64,000 bases of DNA from Pseudocitrobacter cyperus (GCF_039889165.1 NZ_JAYMYY010000001.1:372001-436000), one strand, 5' to 3'; numbered from the stretch's first letter, positions 17,203 through 26,789 are shown. Made by a program: numbers and translations. Notes: generated by a model not told the origin, from the letters alone.

Positions 17203-18504
17203 TCAGGCAGCGGGGGGAAAGGAGATGTGATGATAGACAGGCCAGCTCAGGCTGAAATTTGCACCGCCCAGTTCGCTGCTGTCACAATAGACGTTACCGC
17301 CCATCGCCACGGCAATCGAGTGGGCGATGGCCAGCCCCAGCCCGCAGCCGCCGGTTGCCCGATCGCGGCTTGGGTCGAGGCGTACAAACGGCTCGAAGAC
17401 CCGCTCTCGTTCGGCAGGCGCGATGCCGGGGCCATCATCCTCTACGCGCAGACAGGCCTGGTTTCCCTCAAGAGTCAGGCTGACCTGAATGTGTTTCCGG
17501 CTATAGCGCAGGGCATTATTGATGAGATTATCCAGCACGCGTTCCATCAGGCGCATATCGAGAGCACCATAGTCGCCGGGCATCAGTTGTTTCACAGAGA
17601 GTACTCGCTCAGGCGTGACGGCCTGAACATCTTCAATATGCGAAGCCAACCAGGCAGGCAGATTTGGCGTGGTCAAAGAAAGCTCGGTTTGCGGGCGATC
17701 GAGGCGTGCGTAAGTCAGTAGTTCCTCAATTAATGCTTCCAGTTGGCCGATATCGCGGTTCAATGCTTGTGATTCCGCTTCGCTCAGGTTTTCGCTCATC
17801 TCCAGACGATAACGCAGCCGAACCAGCGGCGTGCGAAGTTCGTGGGCGATACCGTCGATAAGCTGTTTCTTACTGGCAATCAGCGCATTGATGTTGTCCG
17901 CCATTTGATTAAACGCCACGCCCAGTCGCTCAAAGCTCGACATACTGTCGAAATGAATGCGTTCGCCAAGATGCCCTTCTCCGAAGCGCTGAGCCGCGTT
18001 CTCAATACGCAGCATGTCCTGCCAGTGAGGGCGCATCCAGATAAACACCGGGAAGGCGAGCGAGATGGCGATAAAGGCCATCAGCGCCACATCGAACAGG
18101 CGCATCTCATGTAAAAAATAGAGGTAGGGCACCGGGCCAACCGCCAGCACGTAATGACTGCGCGGAATACGCTGGATAAAGGTGTACTGATCGTCGAGGG
18201 CGACAATATCGCCTGCGCGGAGGTGTTTCATCGACACATCCGCAAGATGAAATTTACTCAGCGGCTCAATACGAAGATCAAATGAGAGATTGAGATCCAG
18301 CTCTTTTAACGTCTTATTCCAGTCACGCGGGGGGATTTCCCGCAACTCACTGCGCATCAGGTAGAGTGAGCTTTTCATCAAATCGTCCAGAGACTGACGA
18401 CCGGCGCGCTCCGCGGTGAATTTGTATACCAGCCCGACCAGCATGGTCATCACCAGAAAGCAGACGAACAGTAGCAGGTAAAACTGCACGAACAGTTTTT
18501 TCAC
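17203..18504 (-). CDS. rstB: RstB, sensor histidine kinase
   Basis: RstB is the membrane kinase paired with RstA. The 433-residue protein has a first membrane segment (about residues 5-25), a periplasmic domain, a second membrane segment (about 137-157), a HAMP linker, the phosphoacceptor motif IDGIAHELRTPLVRLRYRLEM with His near residue 223, and the ATPase boxes NLINNALRYS, DDGPGIA and GGCGLGLAIAHSIA. It overlaps the end of rstA by 4 bp, so the two are translationally coupled. tus follows on the same strand, as in E. coli. Confidence 0.96.
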   Translation of the reverse strand: MKKLFVQFYLLLFVCFLVMTMLVGLVYKFTAERAGRQSLDDLMKSSLYLMRSELREIPPRDWNKTLKELDLNLSFDLRIEPLSKFHLADVSMKHLRAGDIVALDDQYTFIQRIPRSHYVLAVGPVPYLYFLHEMRLFDVALMAFIAISLAFPVFIWMRPHWQDMLRIENAAQRFGEGHLGERIHFDSMSSFERLGVAFNQMADNINALIASKKQLIDGIAHELRTPLVRLRYRLEMSENLSEAESQALNRDIGQLEALIEELLTYARLDRPQTELSLTTPNLPAWLASHIEDVQAVTPERVLSVKQLMPGDYGALDMRLMERVLDNLINNALRYSRKHIQVSLTLEGNQACLRVEDDGPGIAPAERERVFEPFVRLDPSRDRATGGCGLGLAIAHSIAVAMGGNVYCDSSELGGANFSLSWPVYHHISFPPAA

Positions 18505-19226
18505 GGTAGGTTTTCCCAGGCGTGCGGTGCGAACAAATAGCCTTTATTGCGCACCGTTTTAATACGATACGGTTCAGTCGCGCTATCCAGCAGTTTTTTA
18601 CGCAGTCGGGAAATGGCCACGTCGACGCTGCGATCCATCCCATCGTAGCTTACACCGCGCAGGTTCTTCAGCAACGCATCGCGATCCATAATTTGCCCGG
18701 CATGCGTTGCCAGTTCCCACAGCAGGTCAAAATCGGCCGTAGAAAGCGTGATTACCTCGCCGCTCAACTCCACCTGACGGTTAACCGGGTCAATGGACAG
18801 CGTACCGAAACGAATCGCTTTATGAGGCGTTAACGTGGGAAGGGGTGATATCCCCACAGCAGAGGGCGCATGCTGGCGCAGGTGCAAACGTACACGGGCA
18901 AGCAGAACGGCGGGTGGGGTGGTTTTCAGAATGTAATCGCTGGCGCCCATTTCCAGAGCCAGAATATGATTCATATCGCTGTCGAGTGAGGTCAGCAGCA
19001 CAATCGGGCCCAGCCACTGGCCGCGCAGATCACGGCACAGGGTCATGCCATCTTTTCCGGGCAGCATGATGTCCAGCAGGACGAGGTCTGGTTCTTCCCG
19101 GGCGATAGTCGCTTCGGCGTTATCCCCACGGGGTTCGACCACGACTTCCATATCGTGCTTACCCAGATAAGCGGCGATCAGTTCGCCAACTTCCGGATCA
19201 TCCTCGACGAAAACGATCTTATTCAT
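18501..19226 (-). CDS. rstA: RstA, OmpR-family response regulator
   Basis: RstA is the DNA-binding response regulator of the RstB/RstA system, in E. coli induced by PhoP and acting on acid and curli genes. The receiver domain carries acidic residues EDDPE (8-12), the phosphorylated Asp in LVLLDIMLPGKDG (about residue 51) and the Lys of ILKTTPP. The C-terminal winged helix (LSTADFDLLWELATHAG...RKKL) is complete. The frame is open 30 bp upstream, but MNKIVFVEDD at 19226 corresponds to the E. coli start. The product is 241 residues. A PhoP-box-like sequence lies upstream. Confidence 0.95.
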   Translation of the reverse strand: MNKIVFVEDDPEVGELIAAYLGKHDMEVVVEPRGDNAEATIAREEPDLVLLDIMLPGKDGMTLCRDLRGQWLGPIVLLTSLDSDMNHILALEMGASDYILKTTPPAVLLARVRLHLRQHAPSAVGISPLPTLTPHKAIRFGTLSIDPVNRQVELSGEVITLSTADFDLLWELATHAGQIMDRDALLKNLRGVSYDGMDRSVDVAISRLRKKLLDSATEPYRIKTVRNKGYLFAPHAWENLP

Positions 19227-19280
19227 CTGCTCAGGAGTGCCTAAAAGATTCAACATACACCCGTCGTGTTTTACCTTCCA

Positions 19281-19297
19281 TTAATCATTCATAAACA
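19281..19297 (-). promoter_or_regulatory. Putative PhoP box upstream of rstA
   Basis: On the minus strand TGTTTA-TGAAT-GATTAA: two half-sites spaced 5 bp, close to the (T/G)GTTTA-N5-(T/G)GTTTA PhoP box. E. coli rstA is known to be PhoP-activated through a similar site with a GATTGA-type second half. It lies 55 bp upstream of the start codon. Confidence 0.7.
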
Positions 19298-19348
19298 AGA
19301 TTAATTCCGCTATGCTGCGAACTCATCTTGTTGGTTGGCTGAAGAAAA

Positions 19349-19684
19349 ATGGCACTGCTGATTAAAGCGCTGTTGGGTGCGCTGGTGGTCTTGCTGATAG
19401 GGATTTTGGCAAAAACAAAAAATTACTACATTGCCGGGTTAATCCCGCTCTTTCCGACGTTTGCGATGATAGCCCACTATATCGTCGCCAGTGAGCGCGG
19501 TACCGAAGCGTTGAGGGCGACTATCGTTTTCGGTATGTGGTCGATCATTCCCTATTTTCTGTATCTGTTGTCGCTGTGGTATTTCACCGGTTTTCTGCGC
19601 CTGCCGCTGGCGCTGGCAGGAGCCGTGGCATGCTGGAGCCTGAGCGCCTGGCTGCTAATCCTGGTCTGGAGCCGTTTCCACTAA
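19349..19684 (+). CDS. ydgC: YdgC, GlpM-family inner membrane protein
   Basis: A 111-residue hydrophobic protein with four membrane segments (about residues 4-20, 24-45, 56-76 and 82-106). It matches E. coli YdgC, of the GlpM family, whose Pseudomonas member is linked to alginate production; the function in enterobacteria is not defined. It is divergent from rstA and overlaps the 3' end of folM by 4 bp on the opposite strand, the arrangement found in E. coli. Confidence 0.92.
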   Translation: MALLIKALLGALVVLLIGILAKTKNYYIAGLIPLFPTFAMIAHYIVASERGTEALRATIVFGMWSIIPYFLYLLSLWYFTGFLRLPLALAGAVACWSLSAWLLILVWSRFH

Positions 19685-20403
19685 GCGAGCGGACGCCCTC
19701 CGTCCAGTGCAAATGTGCGCCCGGTCACGTAGCAACTGGTGAGCAGGTAATCGACTAAATCGATGACCTCTTTTTCGCCTGGCGCGATTTTCATCAGTGA
19801 TTTATTCAGCGCCTGCTGACGATAGGTGGCGTCATCGGTTTCATTAAACAGGATCAGCGACGGGGCTATGGCGTTCACTTTCACTTCCGGCGCCAGCTTT
19901 TTGGCAAACGAGCGTGTCATATTGTCGAGAGCCGCTTTGCTGGCGGCATAGGCGATATGCTTATCGCTGCCGCGCTCAACGACGTAGTCGGTAAAATGAA
20001 TGATATCGCTGGCGGCGTGCCCATGACCGCGCAGCAGGCTTTCCAGCGCATGATTTAGCAGGTAGGGAGCGTTGACGTGAACCTGCATCATGGCGTGCAT
20101 GACGTCGCTCAGCGGCAGGCGAGGACTCTCTGCGACCCAGGCGCTGGCGTTATGAATGATCGCCCGCAGGCCGGAACACCTTTTTTTCACTTCTTCCCCA
20201 AAAGCAATGATCCCACCGTCGGTGGAAAAATCGGCCTGGATGCAGACAGCGCCAGCTTTTTCTAACACATCGATGGCGGGCAGGTGGGTGCGGTAGCTGA
20301 CCATCACCGGCTGTTGCTGATTAAGCAAATGGTGGGCCAGCGCAAGGCCGATGCGACGGCCTGCGCCGGTAATGAGAATGGGGCGCGAAAGCGGCTCTCC
20401 CAT
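19681..20403 (-). CDS. folM: FolM, dihydromonapterin/dihydrofolate reductase
   Basis: FolM is a short-chain dehydrogenase/reductase that reduces dihydromonapterin (and dihydrofolate) with NADPH. The 240-residue protein has the glycine-rich ILITGAGRRIGLALA motif (residues 9-23), the NAS motif in IIHNASAW and the catalytic YxxxK in IAYAASKAAL. The frame is open to 20457, but MGEPLSRPILITG at 20403 gives the E. coli length of 240. It ends against ydgC and lies 35 bp after ydgI on the same strand. Confidence 0.94.
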   Translation of the reverse strand: MGEPLSRPILITGAGRRIGLALAHHLLNQQQPVMVSYRTHLPAIDVLEKAGAVCIQADFSTDGGIIAFGEEVKKRCSGLRAIIHNASAWVAESPRLPLSDVMHAMMQVHVNAPYLLNHALESLLRGHGHAASDIIHFTDYVVERGSDKHIAYAASKAALDNMTRSFAKKLAPEVKVNAIAPSLILFNETDDATYRQQALNKSLMKIAPGEKEVIDLVDYLLTSCYVTGRTFALDGGRPLA

Positions 20404-20438
20404 CGTCGTCTCCTTATCGTTTAACGATGGGGATAACG

Positions 20439-21821
20439 TTACCCCATCAGCATCCATGTTGCCGGTACAGCGGCAACCAGTAATAAGCCAATTAATGCCA
20501 GTTCACGGCGTTTAAGTAGCACATTGTCAACATGCGTGCGACGTGCATAGATAAACACCAGCAGACCCGGAGCATACAACACCACTGATAACAGCAGGTG
20601 CATCGGCCCGGAGGCATAGAGTAACCATAAGCCATAAATGCAGGCACCGACACCTATTGCTTTGTGCAGAGGGCGTTGAGCAATTTTCAGCAAGAAGGCG
20701 CCGACGAGAAAATAGGGAACCAGAATCATCTCGGAAGCGATGGTGAGCAGGGTATTGTAATCCGAACCTGTCAGCCAGATCAGCACCAGGCTTGCCTGGA
20801 CGCTGATATTGGTCAGCCAAAGCGACGCCGATGGCGCATTGTTGGCATTCTGCCGGGCAAACACGCGGGGGAAGGCTTTATGCGTGGCCGCCAGCAGCGG
20901 CACTTCCGCCGCCATAATCGTCCAGCTCAGGTATGCCCCACAGACCGAAACAATCAGCCCGGCGGCAATGACGATTTCGCCCCAGGAGCCCATCATTTTC
21001 ACCATCAGGCCTGCCATTGATGGGTTACGCATCTGCGCCAGTTCCGGACGTGCAACGACACCAAGTGAAAGCAGCGTCACCAGCAGATAAACCCCGAGTG
21101 CGGAGAGAACCGCCAGCAGCGTGGCGCGTCCCACATCTTTTTTATTACGCGCCCTGGCAGAAACAACAACCGCACCTTCCACACCGATAAACACCCACAG
21201 GGTGATCAGCATGGTATTTTTCACCTGCTCCCATACCGGCACGCCGAGCTCAATGCCGGTAAAATCCAGTGAGAAGGTGTCCAGATTAAAGGCAATCGCC
21301 GCCAGTACGATGAATAACCCGAGCGGCACCAGTTTCGCCAGCGTGGCGACCAGATTGATCCCTGCGGCTGTTTGTACACCGCGCAGCACCAGAAAGTGGA
21401 CAATCCACAGCAGAACCGACGCGCCAACAATCGACTGCCAGGTATTCCCGTCACCGAACAGACGCAGCTCCGGTGTATCGGTAAAGAAGCTTAGCGCCGA
21501 GAAGACGATAACCAGATAGGAGACGTTGGCTATTACCGCACACAACCAGTACCCCCACGCCGAGCAGAAACCGATCAGTTCGCCAAAGCCTTCACGCGCG
21601 TAGGTAAAGATGCCGCCATCGAGGTCTGGGCGAATGCGGGTCAGGATGAGCATGGCAACAGAGAGAAACAGGATCCCAACGCCGGTAATCGCCCAGCCGA
21701 TAAGCAATGCCGCCGGGCTGGCAACGCCTGCCATGTTTTGCGGAAGGCTGAAAACGCCCGCACCGAGCATAGAGCTCAGGACGAGGGCGGTCAGGGCACT
21801 TAAGCCGAGTTTCTTTTCCAT
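20439..21821 (-). CDS. ydgI: YdgI, APC-family basic amino acid/polyamine antiporter (ArcD-like)
   Basis: A 460-residue transporter of the APC superfamily with about twelve membrane segments. It resembles arginine/ornithine antiporters; the E. coli orthologue YdgI has no proven substrate. The consensus N terminus MEKKLGLSALTALVLSS is at 21821, just after six extra in-frame codons that are not used here. Family motifs SMLGAGVFSLPQNMA (about residues 17-31) and GGIFTYAREGFGELIGF (about 73-89) are intact. folM lies downstream in the same direction. Confidence 0.92.
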   Translation of the reverse strand: MEKKLGLSALTALVLSSMLGAGVFSLPQNMAGVASPAALLIGWAITGVGILFLSVAMLILTRIRPDLDGGIFTYAREGFGELIGFCSAWGYWLCAVIANVSYLVIVFSALSFFTDTPELRLFGDGNTWQSIVGASVLLWIVHFLVLRGVQTAAGINLVATLAKLVPLGLFIVLAAIAFNLDTFSLDFTGIELGVPVWEQVKNTMLITLWVFIGVEGAVVVSARARNKKDVGRATLLAVLSALGVYLLVTLLSLGVVARPELAQMRNPSMAGLMVKMMGSWGEIVIAAGLIVSVCGAYLSWTIMAAEVPLLAATHKAFPRVFARQNANNAPSASLWLTNISVQASLVLIWLTGSDYNTLLTIASEMILVPYFLVGAFLLKIAQRPLHKAIGVGACIYGLWLLYASGPMHLLLSVVLYAPGLLVFIYARRTHVDNVLLKRRELALIGLLLVAAVPATWMLMG

Positions 21822-21950
21822 GAGGATCCTGTTGTACACACCATCAAACCAGAATATTTATTTGGCGAAATCGCATAAAAATGGAAGATTGCGCCAGGCG
21901 CGGGATTTTACGAAGTGTGGCGGGTGCATGCAATCAGTTCGGACGGAAAA

Positions 21951-21976
21951 CGAAAAAAAAGGCGGCAAGCGCCGCC
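21951..21976 (-). terminator. ydgH terminator
   Basis: GGCGGC-AAGC-GCCGCC stem (21961-21976), followed on the minus strand by eight T. It is positioned 18 bp past the ydgH stop codon. Confidence 0.9.
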
Positions 21977-21993
21977 TTTCTGCACAAATTTGC

Positions 21994-22944
21994 TTATTTG
22001 TAGAGGTCGGCGCTGATAGTGACGTTGCCGCCACGTTCCTGCCACTGACGCGTAATGTGGTAGTACTTTGCGCCTTTCTTCGCTGCACGTTTGGCAACCT
22101 GGTAAGAAACTTCTGACATATTGCCGTAGTTACCGGTGAACTTCACGCTATCAAACGGAATCATCTGTGCGGCGGTGATTTTATTGAGTTCTTCAATTTT
22201 TGTCCCGTCCGGAAGCGTGACAGTGTAACGCCCACCTTTAGAGGACTGGGTTTCGAAGAAGAGGCCGACGCCAGTACCCGCACCCACGGATGCGGAGGTG
22301 GCAACGCCCGGAATTTCCACGGTTTTCGCTTCTTCACCGCCTTTAGCCAGCTTCTCGCGACCCGCTTCTGAATCAGCCGGGATGGCATCCGGGCTTTGCA
22401 GAACGCGTTTTTTCGCATCTTCTTTATAGATGAATGCGGTGATGCGCTGGTTGCCGCCCTGGTTGGCATCAACCTGGCGAACGATATAGAACGAGTAAGC
22501 CCCTTTCGCTTTTGCCGCTTTGGTGATGGCGTCATTCACTTCTGGCTGACTGCGGTAGAAGCCCTGAATAGTGACGGTATCGTAAGGTTCCAACGCAACA
22601 GCCTGATCTTTTGGCAGTTCCATCACGCCGTTAATGATACGGTTTTTCGGCGCATCGGCTTTGGCGGCATCGTCTTTATAGAGATCGGCCGTTACGCGCA
22701 GGTTACCGCCACTACCGTAATCAGACGTATCAACCACATAAAAAGAGGCGGCGCCTTCTTTATCTGCTTTACGGGAAACTGCCTGAACTGCATCGCCAAT
22801 GGCATTGAAGCGGCCGGTAACCACGACGCGGTCGTAGGGTTTCAGTGCGGCTGCTTGCTCCGGCGTCAATTCCGTCGCTGCAAAACCGGGCACAGCCGCG
22901 GCAGACAACAGAGCGGACACGAGGAGAGTGTTCTTAAGCTTCAT
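21994..22944 (-). CDS. ydgH: YdgH, secreted protein with three YdgH/BhsA/McbA (DUF1471) domains
   Basis: A 316-residue periplasmic protein with three copies of the DUF1471 fold at about residues 36-92, 116-175 and 258-314. Each copy shows the pattern PYD.V...G followed by A..KGA.SFY (or KYYHI) and ends in an (I/L)YK strand. The signal peptide is MKLKNTLLVSALLSAAAVPG-FAA. The start at 22944 agrees with E. coli YdgH; the frame opens 90 bp earlier without support. Members such as BhsA and McbA are stress and biofilm proteins; YdgH itself is linked to envelope stress. It is divergent from pntA across about 520 bp. Confidence 0.92.
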   Translation of the reverse strand: MKLKNTLLVSALLSAAAVPGFAATELTPEQAAALKPYDRVVVTGRFNAIGDAVQAVSRKADKEGAASFYVVDTSDYGSGGNLRVTADLYKDDAAKADAPKNRIINGVMELPKDQAVALEPYDTVTIQGFYRSQPEVNDAITKAAKAKGAYSFYIVRQVDANQGGNQRITAFIYKEDAKKRVLQSPDAIPADSEAGREKLAKGGEEAKTVEIPGVATSASVGAGTGVGLFFETQSSKGGRYTVTLPDGTKIEELNKITAAQMIPFDSVKFTGNYGNMSEVSYQVAKRAAKKGAKYYHITRQWQERGGNVTISADLYK

Positions 22945-23468
22945 AAAAATAATCCTTCGCCTTGCGCAAACCAGGTACTGGTGTTGTTGTTGTTGACTGA
23001 AAACCCGGTGATTATTGCATTTAAAACGGCTCATTGTCTGCGTGATTTTTCACATCAGATGCGAAGCGCTTAACTGTTTTGAATAACTTTTTCCGATATG
23101 TTGAAAAAACAGGCTGTTGACCGGAAAAGCTGGTTATCTATATCACTTTTTAAAGTTAATATAATGTTAAATCGCCAATTTGTACTGGCGAATAATCGTG
23201 TTTTGCCGCCTCGCTTAAGCGAATTATCAGGCCTGGATATCAATTTGAGGTAAATATCCCTGACCTGACTTATAGAAAGTAATTTTTCCTGCATAAAATC
23301 AAAAATAGTGTTTTCAGGTTGTAGATCACAACGGTCATTTTCAGTAGGTTATAGAAAGTTTGTTACTGTTTTATTTTTGGGTTGCTGAACGCTTGCACAT
23401 TTATTGCGCCAGCGGTTCTCACCCCTATGACGGCAAACCATCATTAAAAACCGATGGAAGGGAAAACT
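22945..23468. other. Divergent ydgH / pntA intergenic region
   Basis: 524 AT-rich bases with no supported gene. They must carry the ydgH and pntAB promoters. GTTAA-TATAAT-GTTAA at about 23153-23168 is loosely similar to a CpxR box, but I do not consider it established. No hairpin of note is seen. Confidence 0.4.
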
Positions 23469-24998
23469 ATGCGTATTGGTGTACCAAAAGAGAGGTGGGC
23501 CCAGGAGACGCGAGTGGCGGCGACACCGAAAACGGTGGAACAACTGCTTAAACTTGGTTTCAGCGTGGCTGTTGAAAGCGGCGCGGGCAAACTGGCGAGT
23601 TTTGAGGATGAGGCGTTTACTCAGGCGGGCGCGGAAATTGTTGATGGCGATAACGTCTGGCACGCCGATGTTATTCTGAAAGTCAACGCGCCCCTCGAAG
23701 AAGAGATTGCGTTGCTTAATCCTGGAACGACGCTTATCAGCTTTATCTGGCCGGCGCAAAATCCGGAATTAATGGAAAAATTGGCCGCGCGTAGTATTAA
23801 CGTAATGGCGATGGACTCGGTGCCGCGTATCTCCCGCGCGCAGTCGTTGGATGCGTTAAGTTCTATGGCTAACATCGCTGGTTATCGCGCGATTGTCGAA
23901 GCTGCGCATGAATTTGGTCGCTTCTTTACCGGGCAGATCACCGCTGCGGGTAAAGTGCCGCCAGCGAAAGTGATGGTTATCGGCGCGGGCGTTGCTGGTC
24001 TTGCTGCCATTGGCGCGGCTAATAGCCTTGGCGCGATTGTACGCGCATTTGATACTCGCCCTGAAGTTAAAGAACAGGTGCAGAGTATGGGGGCCGAATT
24101 TCTTGAGCTCGACTTCAAAGAAGAAGCGGGCAGCGGAGATGGTTACGCCAAAGTGATGTCAGACGCTTTTATTAAGGCGGAAATGGAACTCTTCGCCGCT
24201 CAGGCGAAAGAGGTTGATATTATTGTCACCACGGCGCTGATCCCAGGTAAACCTGCACCGAAGCTGATCACCCGTGAGATGGTGGACTCCATGACGCCGG
24301 GTAGTGTGATTGTTGACCTTGCGGCGCAAAACGGCGGTAACTGTGAATACACCGTTGCGAATGAAGTCGTAACTACTGCAGGCGGCGTGAAAGTCATTGG
24401 CTATACCGATCTGCCGGGCCGTCTGCCCACGCAATCCTCCCAGCTTTATGGCACGAACCTGCTCAACCTGCTGAAACTCCTGTGCAAAGAGAAAGATGGC
24501 TCGGTGAACATCGATTTCGATGATGTCGTCGTGCGTGGTGTAACGGTCGTTCGCGAAGGTGAAGTTACCTGGCCTGCGCCGCCGATTACCGTTTCAGCAC
24601 AGCCTCAGGCTGCGGCCAAAACCGTTGAGGCGCCAAAAGAGCCGGAAAAACCCGTTTCTCCGTGGCGTAAATATGCGCTGTTTGCGCTGGCGATTATTCT
24701 GTTTGGCTGTCTGGCAAATGTTGCACCGAAAGAGTTTCTCGGCCACTTCACCGTCTTTGCTCTCTCCTGCGTCGTCGGTTACTACGTTGTCTGGAATGTC
24801 TCTCATGCGCTGCATACTCCGCTGATGTCGGTGACTAACGCCATCTCCGGGATCATCGTCGTGGGGGCATTGCTGCAAATTGGCGACGGTGGTTGGGTAA
24901 GCTTCCTGAGCTTTATCGCGGTGCTGATCGCCAGCATTAATATTTTTGGTGGTTTCACCGTCACTCAGCGCATGCTGAAAATGTTCCGGAAGAACTAA
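23469..24998 (+). CDS. pntA: NAD(P) transhydrogenase subunit alpha
   Basis: PntA with PntB forms the proton-translocating transhydrogenase that makes NADPH from NADH at the expense of the proton gradient. PntA holds the NAD(H)-binding domain I (VIGAGVAGLAAIGAANSLG, about residues 171-189, and RAQSLDALSSMANIAGYRA) and, after a Pro/Glu-rich linker, four membrane helices from about residue 398. The start at 23469 (MRIGVPKERW) has the usual sequence; 15 bp of open frame precede it. Length is 509 (E. coli 510). The linker around residue 390 lacks the Cys pair found in E. coli. Confidence 0.96.
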   Translation: MRIGVPKERWAQETRVAATPKTVEQLLKLGFSVAVESGAGKLASFEDEAFTQAGAEIVDGDNVWHADVILKVNAPLEEEIALLNPGTTLISFIWPAQNPELMEKLAARSINVMAMDSVPRISRAQSLDALSSMANIAGYRAIVEAAHEFGRFFTGQITAAGKVPPAKVMVIGAGVAGLAAIGAANSLGAIVRAFDTRPEVKEQVQSMGAEFLELDFKEEAGSGDGYAKVMSDAFIKAEMELFAAQAKEVDIIVTTALIPGKPAPKLITREMVDSMTPGSVIVDLAAQNGGNCEYTVANEVVTTAGGVKVIGYTDLPGRLPTQSSQLYGTNLLNLLKLLCKEKDGSVNIDFDDVVVRGVTVVREGEVTWPAPPITVSAQPQAAAKTVEAPKEPEKPVSPWRKYALFALAIILFGCLANVAPKEFLGHFTVFALSCVVGYYVVWNVSHALHTPLMSVTNAISGIIVVGALLQIGDGGWVSFLSFIAVLIASINIFGGFTVTQRMLKMFRKN

Positions 24999-25008
24999 GG
25001 GGTAGCAC

Positions 25009-26397
25009 ATGTCTGGAGGATTAGTTACTGCTGCATACATTGTTGCCGCAATCCTGTTTATTTGCAGTCTGGCCGGTCTCTCGAAACACGAGACCTCTAA
25101 GCAGGGGAATACGTTCGGTATAACCGGTATGGCGATTGCGCTGATCGCCACCATCTTTGGCCCGGATACGCATAATGTTGTCTGGATAATTGTCGCGATG
25201 GTTATTGGCGGCGCAATTGGCATTCGTCTGGCAAAGAAAGTCGAAATGACCGAAATGCCGGAACTGGTGGCCATTCTGCACAGCTTCGTTGGCCTGGCGG
25301 CGGTATTGGTCGGCTTTAACAGTTATCTGCATCACGATACGGGCATGGAACAGATCCTGGTGAACATTCACCTGACGGAAGTGTTCCTTGGCATCTTTAT
25401 CGGTGCGGTCACCTTCACCGGCTCTGTGGTGGCATACGGTAAACTGTGCGGCAAAATTTCGTCTAAACCGCTGATGCTGCCGAACCGTCATAAGCTGAAC
25501 CTGGCGGCGCTGGTGGTTTCCTTCCTGCTGCTGGTGGTGTTCGTGCGCACTGACAGCGTTGGCCTGCAAGGGCTGGTGCTGGTTGTCATGACGGCTATCG
25601 CACTGGCGTTTGGCTGGCATCTGGTCGCCTCCATTGGCGGTGCGGATATGCCGGTCGTTGTGTCAATGCTGAACTCTTACTCTGGTTGGGCGGCAGCGGC
25701 GGCGGGCTTTATGCTCAGCAACGACCTGCTGATCGTGACCGGGGCGCTGGTTGGTTCTTCCGGTGCGATCCTGTCTTACATCATGTGTAAAGCGATGAAC
25801 CGTTCATTCTTTAGCGTGATAGCAGGCGGCTTCGGTTCCGACGGCACCTCTACCGGTGCTGACGAAGAGATGGGTGAATATCGCGAAATCAATGCTGAAG
25901 ATACCGCGGATATGCTGAAAAATTCACACTCAGTGATCATCACCCCAGGCTATGGTATGGCGGTGGCTCAGGCACAATATCCGGTCGCAGAGATCACCGA
26001 AAAACTGCGCGCGCGCGGCATTAAGGTACGTTTTGGTATTCACCCGGTGGCTGGTCGACTGCCTGGTCATATGAACGTGCTGCTGGCGGAAGCGAAAGTG
26101 CCGTATGACATTGTGCTGGAAATGGATGAAATCAACGACGATTTCAGCGATACCGACACGGTGCTGGTTATCGGTGCCAACGACACCGTCAACCCGGCCG
26201 CGCAGGACGATCCGAAGAGTCCGATCGCAGGCATGCCTGTTCTGGAAGTGTGGAAGGCGCAGAACGTTATTGTCTTCAAACGCTCCATGAACACCGGTTA
26301 CGCCGGGGTGCAGAACCCGCTGTTCTTCAAAGAGAACACACACATGCTGTTTGGTGATGCGAAAGCCAGCGTGGATGCGATTCTGAAAGCGTTGTAA
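25009..26397 (+). CDS. pntB: NAD(P) transhydrogenase subunit beta
   Basis: PntB carries about nine membrane helices (residues 1-260) that form the proton channel and a C-terminal NADP(H)-binding domain III with the fingerprint VIITPGYGMAVAQAQYPV (about 305-322) and VIGANDTVNPAA. The 462 residues equal the E. coli length. It starts 10 bp after pntA and is translationally linked. A terminator follows, and then a 62-residue gene and uspE; in E. coli K-12 the gene after pntB is different because of terminus rearrangement. Confidence 0.96.
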   Translation: MSGGLVTAAYIVAAILFICSLAGLSKHETSKQGNTFGITGMAIALIATIFGPDTHNVVWIIVAMVIGGAIGIRLAKKVEMTEMPELVAILHSFVGLAAVLVGFNSYLHHDTGMEQILVNIHLTEVFLGIFIGAVTFTGSVVAYGKLCGKISSKPLMLPNRHKLNLAALVVSFLLLVVFVRTDSVGLQGLVLVVMTAIALAFGWHLVASIGGADMPVVVSMLNSYSGWAAAAAGFMLSNDLLIVTGALVGSSGAILSYIMCKAMNRSFFSVIAGGFGSDGTSTGADEEMGEYREINAEDTADMLKNSHSVIITPGYGMAVAQAQYPVAEITEKLRARGIKVRFGIHPVAGRLPGHMNVLLAEAKVPYDIVLEMDEINDDFSDTDTVLVIGANDTVNPAAQDDPKSPIAGMPVLEVWKAQNVIVFKRSMNTGYAGVQNPLFFKENTHMLFGDAKASVDAILKAL

Positions 26398-26415
26398 TGA
26401 GCTAATGTGTTGGAG

Positions 26416-26445
26416 ACCGTCTCCTTCGGGGGGCGGTTTTTTTTT
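26416..26445 (+). terminator. pntAB terminator
   Basis: ACCGTCTCC-TTCG-GGGGGCGGT, a 9-bp stem with two G-T pairs and a stable TTCG loop, followed by a run of at least eight T. It is 18 bp past the pntB stop codon. Confidence 0.92.
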
Positions 26446-26524
26446 GTTCTGGTTTGCTTTTGGTCAAAAAATAGCCTTCACAATGTGATATACTTCACAG
26501 GTTCCTTCAAAAACAGAGGCTTTT

Positions 26525-26713
26525 ATGGATACCGAATTGACCCCCGCACAGTTGGCTGTTGAATTTCTCCGTCGCGACACCACAGTGCTAACGCCTGCGC
26601 AGTACCTCAAGAAACTGAAACAGCTCGAACTGGAATTTGCCGATCTGATGGCGCTTTCTTCCCTTGAGCTAAAAGAAGAGATCGACCTGGCCTGGCGTTA
26701 CGGTATTCATTAA
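26525..26713 (+). CDS. Small hydrophilic protein of unknown function (62 aa)
   Basis: A 62-residue, leucine-rich, acidic, soluble protein (MDTELTPAQLAVEFLRR...) probably made of helices. There is no signal or membrane segment. Codon use is normal for the neighbourhood, a GAGG ribosome-binding sequence precedes the ATG, and a bidirectional terminator follows, so I take it as a real gene. I do not recognise a function or a reliable gene name. It stands alone between pntB and the convergent uspE. Confidence 0.75.
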   Translation: MDTELTPAQLAVEFLRRDTTVLTPAQYLKKLKQLELEFADLMALSSLELKEEIDLAWRYGIH

Positions 26714-26735
26714 TGCAGCGCCGCTGCAAAAAAAT

Positions 26736-26763
26736 AAACCCGCCGAAATGAAATGGCGGGTTT
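26736..26763. terminator. Bidirectional terminator between the 62-aa gene and uspE
   Basis: AAACCCGCC at 26736-26744 pairs with GGCGGGTTT at 26755-26763. It is flanked by AAAAAAAT on the left and TTTATTGTTT on the right, suited to termination on both strands. Confidence 0.88.
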
Positions 26764-26789
26764 ATTGTTTCTGACGTCAAAGCGACAGA

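Noticed and set aside
22945..23034. 30-codon N-terminal extension of ydgH
   Set aside because: It would hide the clear signal peptide that starts at the ATG ending at 22944.
23153..23168. CpxR-box-like GTTAA repeat between ydgH and pntA
   Set aside because: Both half-sites deviate from GTAAA; in AT-rich DNA such matches are common.
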